From: Periplaneta americana
Lineage: Eukaryota > Arthropoda > Insecta > Blattodea > Blattidae
Direction: 5' to 3'
NCBI RefSeq assembly: GCF_040183065.1
Contig: NC_091120.1
Coordinates: 78,749,208-78,813,207, forward strand
DNA: 64,000 nt
The stretch's first letter is position 1, and each line of letters opens with the position of its first letter. The translations under genes and the position numbers were made by a program. The notes under the pieces were generated by a model. It was given only the letters and a program-made list of their open reading frames with translations. It searched no databases and was not told the origin of the DNA. This document shows, piece after piece, positions 30,207 to 42,679 of this stretch.

Positions 30207-31309
30207 TGTGGAGTTAAAGAGTGTGTGTGCTCTGAAATTGAGTTGTGTTGAGAATTTCATTTGGCTGTGTTTTTGTGTGTTTGTATATTTCGTATTGTTC
30301 TAGTGTGTTTAGTTTCTGGATTTTTGGTTGGATGTGTAGAATTTCCATGTCTGTGTTGGTGTCTCTGTATGTGTGGTTAGCATTTGTGATGTGGTCTGGA
30401 TATGTAGAAGTGTTTTGTAATTTTGTTATGGCTGTGATGTGTTCTTTGTAACGTGTTTGAAATGATTTGCCTGTCTGTCCTATGTAGAAGTTGTTGCAGA
30501 TGTTACATTTGAGTTTATATACGCCTGTGTGGTTGCATTTCTTTGTTTGTGTTGTATGTGTGTTGAGATGTTTTTGTAGAGTATTATTTGTTCTGTATGC
30601 GATGTTGTAATTCTTGAATGAGGTTGCAATCTTGTGTATGTTTTTATTTTCGTATGTTAGTATGATGTATTTTTTGTGTTCTTGTCTTTGTGTTGTATTC
30701 TTATGTTTTTTGTGATTATGTTTTGTCTTTCGTATTATGTTGTCTATTATGTTGGGGTTGTATCCGTTTTCTTGTGCTATGTATTTGATTGTGGTTAGCT
30801 CCTCTTTGTAAATATGTTGCTTCATTGGTATGTTGAGTAGTCTGTGTACCATTGTTCGGAATGCAGCTTATTTGTGTTATGTTGGGCGATTGGATGTGTT
30901 GTGTATGTGTATTGTTGTTGTCGTTGTTGTTGTTGTTGTGGGTTTTCTGTAGACTTTGAATGTGTGTTTGTTGTCGACTTTTGTTATTGTGATGTCTAGA
31001 AAATTTATGGATTTGTTTTTTTTCAATTTCTAATGTGTAGTGTAGCTTTGGGTGTATTTTGTTTATGTATTGATGTAGATTTCGGATCTGTCTTTTGTTC
31101 CCTTTATATAGTATTTGTATGTTGTCTACGTATCTGTGCCAATATATGATGTTGTCTGTGTGTTTGTTGTTGTCTTTGTTTAGTATGTATATCTGTTCTA
31201 TGTTTCTTATAATTCTACTTATTATGTTTTCCTTAACATTTATATTTTTCCTAATATCTCCATTTCTGACAAAGTAATCCGTTTCTACTGTTAGGATTTT
31301 CTTGTTCAT
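30207..31309 (-). pseudogene. Penelope-like element: RT C-terminus plus GIY-YIG endonuclease
   Basis: First frame (30716-31309) contains HRYVDNIQILYKGNKRQIRN, LHQYINKIHPKLHYTLEIEK. The RT box normally YVDD reads YVDN, losing a catalytic aspartate. A frameshift at the poly-T near 31013-31020 sends the rest out of frame. The second frame (30214-30852) reads MVHRLLNIPMKQHIYKEELT and then the nuclease: GVYKLKCNICNNFYIGQTGK, SFQTRYKEH, with GVY...YIG and the conserved R. The gene is 5'-truncated just before an (AT)n array (31377-31408). Penelope-like elements use this endonuclease for insertion (family knowledge). Confidence 0.88.
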
Positions 31310-31372
31310 TTTCAGCTTCCACTAGTTCATTTCCATTGGCGTCTTTGCTTATATGTTTTCCCACGAAGTTGA

Positions 31373-31376
<4 letters not shown>

Positions 31377-31408
<32 letters not shown>
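31377..31408. repeat. (AT)n microsatellite
   Basis: Pure AT at the truncated 5' side of the Penelope-like element. Confidence 0.95.
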
Positions 31409-31410
<2 letters not shown>

Positions 31411-31478
31411 TTTTTGCGTTGTTCCTCTCTGTAATCTTCTTGTTTTACAGTATCTATGTTTGCTCATAAATTTTAATA

Positions 31479-32984
31479 CACTCAGGGACAAAAAAACCGG
31501 ACACTTCTATATTTGCTTGTATTTTGTTGCCAATTATTTAAAAATGGAACAAAACCCATTTAAACAAAATAATGTTTCATTTAGCACCTTATACGACAAC
31601 ATTTGAAAAAAAATCTCTGATGAGAAAATTTACAAAAAATTACAAAGGGCATATAATTATGGCATCCATTTGTCTAACTGTTTTTTTCATTTTATGGTGC
31701 CTTAAACATTAAAAACTCTTTTTAGTAACGGGTATTACCCCCCCTGGCTTGAATAACTGCATCCATACGTCTTGGCATGGTCTCAATTTGGTTAACAATG
31801 TCTTCTTGAGGAATAAGTTCCCATTCTTCGCCAAGTGCTCGCCTCAACTCTTGTAACGATTCTGGTCTCGGTCGTCTATTCTTAACACGCCGTCCCAGCA
31901 TGTCCCACACGTGTTCAATTGGATTCCCACTTCTTGGAGATAATCTCCGACCGCATGGGCAATATGCGGCCGTGCATTATCATGCATTAAAACAAAATTA
32001 TCGCCTACAAATTGGCCAACATGATCAGCCAAACATTCATTTATATACCTATCAGCTGTTAGTCTTCCATTTTCAACAAAAACCAACTCTGTACGAGCAT
32101 CCGTACACACTCCTGCCCAAACCATCACTCCACCACCTCCATACGGCACATTTTCGGAAATGCAACACTGTGAAAATCGTTCTCCCCTCCTTCTCCAAAC
32201 TCTTTCACGTCCATCAGGTGAGCACAGATTGAAACGGGACTCATCGGTGAACAGAACACAGCTCCACTCTCCATTTCTCCAATTCCTGTGATCATTTGCA
32301 AAACGCAGTCGTTCAACTCGATGCATCTTGAGAAGTCTGGGACCAGTTGCAGGTCTACTTGATATCAGTCCACTTGCTTTCAACCTCCTTCTAACTGTTT
32401 TGGCCGAAATTGGGCGTCCATGCATGTTAACAAATTGCTGGGCTACACTAGTAGCTGGCAGATTGCGCTCCCTAAGAACTCTCAACACCATATACCTGTC
32501 TTCATTTGGATTTGTAGCTCTTGGACGACCCGAACCTGGTCTTCTGGTATATTCTAGGGTCTCTCTATACCGTTTCATGGCATCATGGGTTGTGCTTCTA
32601 GCCATATTCATAACATTTGCAATGTAACGTACACTGCGTCCATCATCGTAAAGGGCTACAGCTCGAGCCACATCTTCAGGTCGCATCTTGTTTTAAGACA
32701 AATGTTACAACCCCACTTAAACCCAGAAAATGTAAAAATAAAGAAATAACGAATGATAACGATAATGAAGCACAAAATGGTTGAGACAATATTGTTATAG
32801 CTGAGACTCCGAAAGCAAAATTGAAATATTTGGTTGTAATGGCTTGTTTATAAAACAAAAAACAATCAACAATATATACACGTCTCCATAACAACAGATG
32901 GCTACCATAATATTGTATGAGAAGATAATGTTTTGCAAAATACCAGCAAATATTAAAGTGTCCGGTTTTTTTTGTCCCTCAGTG
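31479..32984 (-). mobile_element. Tc1-like transposon, nearly full length
   Basis: Ends CACTCAGGGACAAAAAAACC and complement CACTGAGGGACAAAAAAAAC, both followed by CGGACACTT. TA at 31477-31478 and 32985-32986. 1506 bp, within the usual size of Tc1 elements, with one transposase gene on the minus strand. Confidence 0.95.
31722..32686 (-). pseudogene. Tc1 (DD34E) transposase with a small deletion
   Basis: Start ATG at 32684-32686. The first 250 or so codons are open. N-terminal paired-like helix-turn-helix (MRPEDVARAVALYDDGRSVR; GSGRPRATNP as the GRPR-like linker), then the catalytic domain with D in TDESRFNL and D in MHDNARPHIAHAVGDYLQEV. After VGI about 40 bases seem to be missing (near 31924-31930). 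These should encode the WPxxSPDLN stretch, and the loss shifts the frame. Downstream the other frame resumes with PIEHVWDMLGRR, so the catalytic E survives out of frame. It continues LGEEWELIPQEDIVNQIETM to a stop at 31722. A recently dead copy. Confidence 0.93.
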
Positions 32985-32986
32985 TA

Positions 32987-34063
32987 TTTATGATACTCAG
33001 CCTGCAATAATAAATTTGATTTTTCAATCCTATTAATTGCCAAATATTCTGATGTTTGGAAATTAACTGTGAGACCACTTCATTCATATAGATATTTAAA
33101 TATGTTAACCATAAATATTATAAATCAAAATAATCTTATACAGTTACCACCTGGTCAAATGCGAAATTATGAATGAATAGATATTGATTTCCTATAGGTA
33201 TTCCAGTAGCTATCTTGAAAACTTCTTCTCTATAAATAGTGAATAATATAGACGAGATTAAATTCTTGTCTGAAACATTTCGTAAATCAAGGCCTAGATC
33301 CATACTACTTCACCATCATATTTTCATGGATTAGGAATTTCTCGCGCTCATCTCTCGTAAGTTTTACTGAATATTTTCCTGCGTAGTTCAGTGTCTCTCT
33401 TTTAACTTAAGCAGTAGTTCTCAAATCGTTTTGTACTCTGAGACTTGTAAATAATTCCATATTTTACTCTACTTCTGTTAAGAAATGTTACGTAGTGACA
33501 GCTCACTGGTAGGGTTAACACCTTTCTGTTTATAAGTTCTCAGTAATATCGTCTCCGACATTATCCCTTTATATTATGTTGTGTAAATATTGCTTTGAAT
33601 CACATCTACTATTATTCACCATCCTTGCGATGGTCAAGATTATCAGCTAACGATATCAGACTTTTATATTTTTATCTTGCTGTGTTGTAAAATTATAACA
33701 GTTATTAGTGAAAGGGATCTTGCATAACATATCCCCTCTTTATTGTTTCCTGGTCATAATTTGATAGTATTCTGAAGTTTCGGGAAGTTCATAAAGATTC
33801 ATATTGTACATGAACGATGTAGTACTACAGAAATTAATTATAAGTATGCCATAATAAGGCATTTAACCACGTTGTCTTAGTATTTACTTCGTATGTCTTG
33901 TGAAAGAGAGAATTATTGTTCGTTACACTTACAATTTACAAATATGTAAAAACTGAAAATCTTTTGTACCTTTAATGTTTTAGAGAAATTCAAAGATTAT
34001 GTCAGTGTTATGATAATGGGTAATTGAGGAACACATTTCATGATATTTGAAAATGAGTTCATA
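32987..34063. other. No gene seen
   Basis: AT-rich and unassigned. Confidence 0.5.
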
Positions 34064-34065
34064 TA

Positions 34066-35140
34066 CAGAGTGAGTAAAAAGTATGGAATAATGCTTGTAA
34101 CTTTTTTATTTCAAAATTTATGAAGAAACTATTTATACAAAAGTTGCAGGGTATCAAAGAAAGAATATTTTTAACATATTTCCAAGTACTATGCTTTTCA
34201 TTTATAAAGGATGTGACAATGAGTCTGTTTTTTTAAATGACACCATGTACCTATTTCCCCATTTTTGGATTCTTCAGGCCTCAATACGTACAAAATCATA
34301 TTTTTTGCCGTTTATAAACTATTCTTTTGTAAAAATTACCTCTTTTAATGGCAATGTATGTGTACTGAATAAAGGGAAATTTTAATGTTTCAGTACATCA
34401 ATTTGAGGAGCCTTTTGATTAAACAATTGGAGACAAATGCTAGTAGAAACAAGTGAATAAAGCTAATAAAAACAAATGAATAGCAATGGTTAAAAATTAA
34501 ACAATTTTAAAGACAGATGTATACATTTTTTGCAGTAAATGGAGGCCATTTTGAGAACCTTTTGTGACCTGAAATCAACACGTGATACAACACAACAATG
34601 CTAATTTTGGTTTTAATGGGTTTTCTTGCTTTAAAATCCATTATTGCATTTTTATTGCAGTTAAATTTGAATGGTGCATATCCTACAATGTGTTTTTTAA
34701 ATTATAACTTTAAATAATACTAGCATTGTTATTCAATTGTTTTTATTAGTTTTTTCATTTGATTTTGTTATCAATTGTTCAATCCAAAACCTCCTAAAAT
34801 TGTTGTAATGAATCATTAAAACTTTCTTTTATTCAGTACACATACGTTGCCATCAAAAGAGGTAATTTTTACAAAAGAATAGTTTATAAATGGCAAAAAA
34901 ACGTGATTTGTACGTACTGAGAACTGGAGAATCCAAAAATGGAGAAATAAGTACATGGTGCTATTAAAAAAAACAGACTCATTGGCACATTCTTTATAAA
35001 TGAAAACCATAATGTAATATTTGATAACATGTTCAAAATATTCCTTCTTTGATATCCTACAACTTTTCTATAAATAGTTTCTTCATAAAATTAATAATAA
35101 GAAAGTTACAAGCATTGTTCCATACTTTTTACTCACTCTG
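34066..35140. mobile_element. Foldback transposon with ~420-bp arms
   Basis: Both ends begin CAGAGTGAGTAAAAAGTATG. Arms run to about 34490 and 34725. Frames in the two arms mirror each other (shared FLPFINYSFVKITSF). TA at 34064-34065 and 35141-35142. The centre keeps the last codons of a transposase (34535-34568). Confidence 0.92.
34535..34568 (+). pseudogene. Transposase C-terminal stub
   Basis: Reads AVNGGHFENLL and stop, the same ending as the ITm remnants at 4131-4261 and 43595-43885. Only the tail remains. Confidence 0.6.
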
Positions 35141-35142
35141 TA

Positions 35143-35895
35143 TAAAAATAAAGTAACTTAGTTTTATTCATTAATCCGTGTGTATAGTTTCTGCTCTATT
35201 AAATGTGTAAAATATCTCTTGATTTTTAATTTAATAACAATAGCCTATAACATATTGTGCAGATTATATTAACTTATCTCAGTTAATTCTCTAAAACAAA
35301 TTTATAGAAAATAAAGGATTTGTATTTATTTCCATGAAGACTATCTTCGTAAATGTTTCATACTCGTATTTTACAAGAGTCTCTCTCCTAAATTTCATTG
35401 TTCTATTACATAATTTGCTTGAATATTGTAAATCATTTCACAAAACTGAATGCAACTTGTATGAATATTGCGAGCAATACAGAACTTACTTTGACATGCC
35501 AGTTTAAATAATGGTACATTAATAATTACTGTAGTTGACACAACTTGAGTTATTCTTTGGTATGGCCAGTGTTGAAAATTAACTTACCTTACTGGATCAA
35601 TCATGTACATACGTCGGAGACCCCCATAAAATCATGAACACTTCAAAGTGCAATTTTTGAGGTAAAATTTATCTCATTGCTCCTATTTTCCAGCCAGTTA
35701 TCATCAGCACGTCATTGAGAAAAATGAAACAAGCACAATAAGTCAGTGGTCCACATCGCCAAAGAAAAGAGCCGATGGCTTAGAACGAAAATGTTAACTT
35801 GATTGATTGGGCGAATGTGTGTAACAGATAATGAAATTATCAGTACACTAAGGCATAATATACGAATATATATCACAGATAAATATCTAAATTAT

Positions 35896-35898
<3 letters not shown>
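35143..35898. other. No gene seen
   Basis: AT-rich and unassigned. Confidence 0.45.
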
Positions 35899-35951
<53 letters not shown>

Positions 35952-35985
35952 TATTATTATTACCATTATTATTATTATCATTTTT
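35899..35985. repeat. (ATT)n microsatellite with ACC interruptions
   Basis: ATT triplets with two TACCATTATT breaks. Confidence 0.93.
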
Positions 35986-36185
35986 ATTATAACTATTTCT
36001 TACCAGTGTTTATTATTGTCACACTAATATTAGTTATCCAATTTTCATTATTTACTTTCATGTTGTTTTATGATCTAGATATTAATGTAATAACAATGTA
36101 AGCAAATGTATTTAATTAGAATTAGAGTCTGGCTGGGCGGAAGAGAAGGCCTACTGGCCTTAGCTCTGCCAGATTAAATAAATAA

Positions 36186-36218
<33 letters not shown>

Positions 36219-36222
36219 GTTG

Positions 36223-36255
<33 letters not shown>
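35986..36255 (+). mobile_element. LINE 3' end with (ATT)n tail
   Basis: AT-rich 3' untranslated-like stretch followed by GAGTCTGGCTGGGCGGAAGA, GAAGGCCTACTGGCCTTAGC, TCTGCCAGATTAAATAAATA and then (TTA)n to 36255. The hairpin AAGGCCTACTGGCCTT and the CTGCCAG box match the LINE that ends at 48176. Confidence 0.8.
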
Positions 36256-36256
<1 letters not shown>

Positions 36257-38708
36257 TTCTTATCTACATATTGAATATGGTTCCACAGCAAATTTTGAAA
36301 TTTTGTCGTAATTATGTGGTATTTAGCGGCAGATGATTTTGAGTACCGACGGAAATAATACACTATAAAATTCGTATAGCTTAATTATACTTGTATAAGC
36401 CATATTATATGATAACATTAATTTGTTTCATTATGATATACAATTATTTTAAATGTTAGCGAATATATCACCAATATGCAAAAATGTATATTTAGAAGAT
36501 CTCGCTAATTATTTTATTTGAATGAATTTCAATAGTTATAAAGAAAATATTCAATTTAAAATTTCATAATCTGATTCAAATTAACTGATTTGTATTTATC
36601 AGGTAAACCGCTGTAACCTACTTAAAATTTAATGTTCATAAATTATAGTATGTACTGTATTTGGAAACTTTAGCATTGTTCCCATGAACAATTCCACCAA
36701 CGAGCTTTAGAGTTCGAGAATTTTACTACAATTTATTTACACTACTACGATAATTGTGACTTAACACATCTACTTTCAGTAAATAAATATCCCAGTTTTA
36801 TTTCAAAGTTGTTGAAATTGTGCCATATATTCATAATCAACCGTCCCCTTTTCTAGAATTATTAGAGAGCTATGTATATATTTTGTGAAATAGAGGTATT
36901 CATTTAAATTCACACGTTTTCTTGTTTCATTATCATATCATAGAGATAAAATTACAATAAAGTATTAAATAATGTGACATCTGTGGTTTAGTATTTTAGC
37001 ATTGCAACTGAATGACGAAATAAAAAAGTTTCCACTATTCATTTTCTAGGACTGTATTATATAAAGGCGTCACAAAGTATCAGCCTCGCTAACTGAAGTA
37101 AATATTTCGACATAATGTGCCGAACTTACGTTAGGTACGTCCATAAAGATGAAGTCAGAAAATATTTACAGATCGTTGGAAACTTTTCTATTATATCACT
37201 GCAGATTTTGTTAAAATCAATTTAATCTCCGATAAAGTTTCTAGTCCAAACAAAATGGTGACATCTGTGAGAGAGAGAAAGTCCACGCATAACAAAAACT
37301 GAATGGTAGCACATAAAATACACAAAATGTTTTTTTATAATTTTTGGAGTAAACGAATTGAATTCTAATATGTATTGCACGTGATGTGTAAATTTAAGTT
37401 GAGCTGAGAACGAAGGCGATGAAGATAAGAATTGTATTCAAAGACATATTTTTCTGACATTAAAAGTTCACTTTTACATCTAGATATTCACCTTTTGTAA
37501 ATTTCCAAAGTAATGTATTTATTGTGTGATGCAAGAATTTTGTGCGATATCGAGTGAAATTGTTACACAAGTTAAGTTTTAAGAACATTATAAAAGTGTG
37601 TTTGAAAAATCTCGTGATAAATTATATGAAAAACTGAAATATATACATATGTATATTTAAGTTACAAGCAGGTATTATTCAGAAGTGTTCACAATTTTGT
37701 AAGGTAAGGAAGTTTATTAAAGAGAGATCACTGTCATGCGTAACTGAGATATGCATCAGCCAGTAGATTAACATAGGCTATATCTCATTAGAAACTTCCT
37801 AAAAGAAATACCATTTGTCTTAAATATTACTCTTGTGTAAGTGAAAAAAATCCTATTTCTCCTTGTTTCTAGAAGACTACTAAGCAGTGGCATACCAAGC
37901 TGAAATAGTCTCGCTTCAAACATTTAATAAGAATTACACTATTAGGATAATAATAAAATATGAATAATATGTTCATCAGAATATATTTATATGACGGATG
38001 CAGTTCGCAGAATAACTCACTAACACTCTGCTTTTGCTTATGACGGAAATTAGAACTTATACTAATACTCTTGTTCGACCATACTATAATACGCTAATAA
38101 TATGTGACGTAACTATACCTTAATAACATTCATTAAAGTACTGCTATTCATTATGTTATTGCAACTACCGATTTTCACCTAACCATATTCGATCTTGATT
38201 AATATCGTACCGCAACAACCCACAAGCCGTGAAAGCAGCAATCCCAAATGGTAAGCACAAACTGCAGAATCAACAACCTGTATTTAAAATAAAATAAATT
38301 CTGTTCATGTTAATTTTAATAATCTGTGTTTTAATGTGTGTTGCTTTGAGGTTAAAATCGTCAAACTAAAGCCCTGCAACAAATCAATTAATATGGTCTA
38401 CACGCAAAAGTGCTCCGTATCTGCCACCTGTTGCGCTACTCGCGAATATGCTGAAAAGATACTAATGGTCCGTGCCTGCCATCTGTTAGTATAATCGAGA
38501 ACATCCTGAAAATACACTCATTGTCATCATTTAATTTTCAGTAAAGTAACAATGTGAGATATTTATAGAAATTCAAAAACGTAGACATTTAATAAATTAT
38601 GGTCGAACAAAAACAGTCGGATGCACCTTGCCTATAATGGTAATTAGGACGTTCGAATGAAAATTATGGAACTCGTTTGCTCTCGTTTCATAAACATACT
38701 CGCGTCTT
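36256..38708. other. No gene seen
   Basis: About 2.4 kb of AT-rich sequence without a recognised repeat, gene or long frame. Confidence 0.5.
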
Positions 38709-38709
38709 A

Positions 38710-38759
<50 letters not shown>
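38709..38759. repeat. (ATT)n microsatellite
   Basis: Pure ATT triplets. Confidence 0.95.
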
Positions 38760-38760
<1 letters not shown>

Positions 38761-39256
38761 GGCTCGTTGCATAATATGCTACCTAAATATTATTGTATAT
38801 CAAACTGTGAATAATTGTGTTACATTTTTAATATTTAACAAAATATGCTATTTATGGCTTGTTATTTTCTTAGCAAATTTACAAATAACTGAAATAACTA
38901 TAGTCGCTGTTAATCCTTGCTTTCCAATGCTATGTCTGTGATTGCCATAATTTATAAATTTAAATATTGCACAAAGAATTACTAGTCGTGTGATGAACAA
39001 AATTCATTTTTTTTCTCTCTAACACCAGTGCAAGGCTGAACACGTTAATGTCCAAATTAATAAATGCAACTGATGTCGCTACTAGCAGGCTGGAACACAG
39101 GGAATGTAAATATAACGCCTATCTGCATTCCGTCTGTTGGTATTCATAATTCTATATAGGCTATCTCCCTCTAAAATAATATGATGAAAATGTAAAAATT
39201 GAGCTACATAACACGTGGTGTTAGTACGTTAAGTGAAGATTGGTTGAAAACCTGTA

Positions 39257-40453
39257 GGGTCAAGTAGGGCTATTATGGTACGAAAAATCAATCTTTCGCT
39301 GTAATCTTTCTATCAAAGCGTACACAAATTTGAAAAAAAAGTCATGTGATACTTTAGACATATATGAAGAATTTTGAGTTAAACTTAGTTTTTATTTGTA
39401 ATATTGGATAAAATTAAAACAGAATCATCAGTGTATCATGAGCTTTTGTGTGGGCTATTGTCATACACCTAAATATTCTGATACAGTGTTAAAAATCTGC
39501 CCATATTATAATACGGAGCAATGAAGTGAGGCTATTTTGATACACAGAGGTGATTAATGTATCACCTATAAAAGTTTGGTTAAATCAAATTTAAATTGTC
39601 TAATTTAATTGTAATCACCACTTTTTCTCCATAAAAATTTATACAATTTACTGCAAAAACCTTGCTACCAATGCTAGAAAATTCCTGTATGTCCAAATAT
39701 TTTTTGTAAGGTAATAGATTGAGAAAATTAAGATACAGGTTTGTATTGTTAAAGTAAGATAAAGTACGTTTTTAATAATAATGAATATATTTTCAAAATT
39801 TGTGTTACATTTTAGCAGTAAGAAGAGTGACTACTAAGCTAAAATTGTAAGGTAAATAAGTAAAAGTATGTCTGTATGTGTAATTTTTTAACTTGACTGT
39901 ATGGTAGGATCCAATATGTCCATTCGAGCATCCCTGGAAAGCTCAGAAATGATTAAATATCCCTCTAGAGGTAATAAATTGTATTAAGTTGGAAAATTGA
40001 TCAATAGTTTATTTCTTTCATTGTAAACATAATATCATAATAGCCCTTCTAGTGTATCATAATAGCCCGTCTCATTCATACACTAATTACTGTTAGACCG
40101 TTCAACATTCACATCTTTTCTTTAGAGAAAAATGACGCTGACACTTTTCTGGATAAATAGAAAATAAAAAAAAAAGCAATTATTCTATTTTTTTTCATCC
40201 AAGATAAATACAGTAGTAAAAGTAACTGACCATCACATCAAAGTTTTTTTCAACAAACAAGACTGCCTTTTTTAAACGTATTTGTGAGGCTGATGATTTT
40301 TTTAAATTTTGTTTAATATTTCTCCTTAATGATCGTAAAATGTACTTCCTTAATCGCAGTTAAACATTTTCAAACTAACCCTTCGGTACATTTTGAAGTC
40401 TGTATCAAATTATTCCGACTTCTTTTACTTATCATATTAGCCCTTCTTGACCC
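39257..40453. mobile_element. TA-flanked non-autonomous transposon with subterminal repeats
   Basis: Ends GGGTCAAGTAGGGCTATTAT and complement GGGTCAAGAAGGGCTAATAT, with TA at 39255-39256 and 40454-40455. The motif GGGCTATTATGATAC or a near form recurs at 39266, 39452 and 39531 facing right, and at 40033, 40054 and 40431 facing left. 1197 bp with no coding frame. Confidence 0.85.
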
Positions 40454-40455
40454 TA

Positions 40456-42329
40456 TTTGCTGCCTCGACTTTTGTGGATTATTTACCTTATTATCCCAAT
40501 TATTTATTTTAAATATTTAAATTTATTCTAGTCACTCTTAGCTCATTAAGCAATTCAATTTGTACTAGTCAATGTTGAAAAATAATGGATTTTTTTAAAT
40601 ATTTTTCAAATTATTAATTCGTGGCATCAGATTTATAAAGTTATATCTAATTTTTGTAGTTTACATGCAAGCTATTCTAATAATTATTGAAGTAATAATT
40701 GTTACACTTACAACAATACGAATTTGCTTTAATAAAGAACAACCAAATACTCGTAATTTTTTCATAATGCAAAATACACTAACTCCACATACGGGTGAAA
40801 ATTTTATTGATCTTTATTCCGCACGCTTCTATTGAAGACATACAACTTTTTTGTTTGTTATAATTTGAATTACGTTAATTAGAATGTTATGAATAGAGAG
40901 TTACTTCTACTGAAGTTGAATGTTAAATTTACCTCTGTCCTCTCTCGTGATGAAATTCTGATACTGAAATTCCTATAAAGAAATGTTGAACAGGATTTCT
41001 ATTCGTTACCATTTTTATTTTATTGATAATATTATCACATTATCGCACGTTTTTTAATAGATTACAATAAGAAATGTTTTAAGTCTGTGACTCGATGTTG
41101 TTACATAAAGATTAATATTTACGACAACTGCTATGAAATAAAATGAATTCACAATAAGAAGCTTTATCATTTAGCAATGTATTGTCAATACAACTCATGT
41201 GAAAGTGTGACAAAGGATTGCTGGCTTGAAACAACCATAGTAATAAATTTAGTAATATTCGTATAAACAGCATACGCAGTTTACATGACGTCTATTAATA
41301 TAAACGTGAAGTTTCATGATGTAGTGTTATACTCGCTTAAGGTAAAGTGATCCTGTATGCTACGTCTTGCCTCAAGAGTGAATTCAAGAACCATTAATAG
41401 TTGAAGTTTTTAAAATAATGTGAACTGATTAATTTCTAATACAGAAAATATTTGTGGTGGAATAAAGTTGTTTTCACTACGGTGGGCGAAAAAGGTGAGG
41501 AAAAAAGACTTTTAAAGCAGCAAAAGACATGTTATATTTTTACTTTAAGTACTTGTAAATACTCCCACAGCAAACTAAATTTCATTTGTTTAATGAAATT
41601 TAATAGTAGGCATCGTAATGCATTATTGAATTTGATGTTGTGTCCCTGTACATAAACAACAGTGCTGTAAAATTTGCTTTCTTTCTACTGAATTACAATA
41701 ATAGGTAATAAAATTTGCATCCTGTTAAAAATGTCTACAACCCTCGTACATTTTGCACACTACCCGAACACATTCTGGGGTGATCCTTCAACAATGTTTC
41801 TGAGCCCGACTGTTGATGGAAGATCTTCCCGACCAATGTAAAACGTTATTGTTGATATTATATTATTAATTTATATCCTGTTACTTGTTTAAGAAGTTTG
41901 TCCCTAAAACTCGTGCATGCATGTGATATGAAATGAAAATATATAAAAGGTTTCCATTGCTTTGTGTAATAAAAAGCGTTGTAAATCTGTAGAATATTGT
42001 AAACAATCGATGTAAATAACGAATAGAATAAAATGCAATGGATTTCGATTTGTTTATTTTATTTGTACTTTACAGAAGATGAAAACAGAACCTTCTATTA
42101 TTTTAAATTAAATTCCTACAACTTCGTTAGAAAGAATTATATAAGAATAGGTTTTGTCTCTCTCTATATTTTGGAAAGTAGTTTCGCTCTTGCAATTTAT
42201 GTACTTTTCCCTTTGTAAGAAATAGGGGCCCGAAGACTTGTACTGCAGCTTCCAGTGGACTTACTGTGCCTTAAAACCCCTTTACTTAGGAAAGATTGTT
42301 GAAATCTGAACAGCCGCTTTCTTTGTAGA
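40456..42329. other. No gene seen
   Basis: AT-rich. Short frames only. Confidence 0.5.
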
Positions 42330-42430
42330 AATCATGACTCAGTTAATTGGTGTCATCTGTACGCTTAAGCTTCGGTTCAAATCCCACTACAGTGCTCTTC
42401 TACCTCCTCTCGAATACTGACTACTCCTTC
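42330..42430 (+). mobile_element. tRNA-derived SINE-like piece S5
   Basis: ATGACTCAGTTAATTGGTGT (A-box-like) and CGGTTCAAATCCCACTAC (B-box-like) at tRNA-like spacing. No clear body. Confidence 0.4.
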
Positions 42431-42499
42431 TCAGACTAATGCCACCTGCACGCAATGACAGTAATACACCATGCTGTACTATTTTGTTACAGTACTATT

Positions 42500-42675
42500 G
42501 AAATAACGGTTAATATACGTAGAAATGAAGAGTCACAGGAGAATTGCAGACAGAAACGGGAAAAATACGAGAAAACCCCCTTAGGAACATTGGATTTGTC
42601 CACCAAAAATATGACACTGCCTTCACCAGGATTCAAACTCGATACCACAGACATCGTAAGCCAATACCAAATACA
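42500..42675 (-). mobile_element. tRNA-derived SINE S6
   Basis: On the minus strand: GAGTTTGAATCCTGGTGAAG (B box), AATGTTCCTAAGGGGGTTTT, CTCGTATTTTTCCCGTTTCT, the usual SINE body with GGTTTTCTC and TTTCCCGTTTC. Confidence 0.6.
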
Positions 42676-42679
42676 CAAC

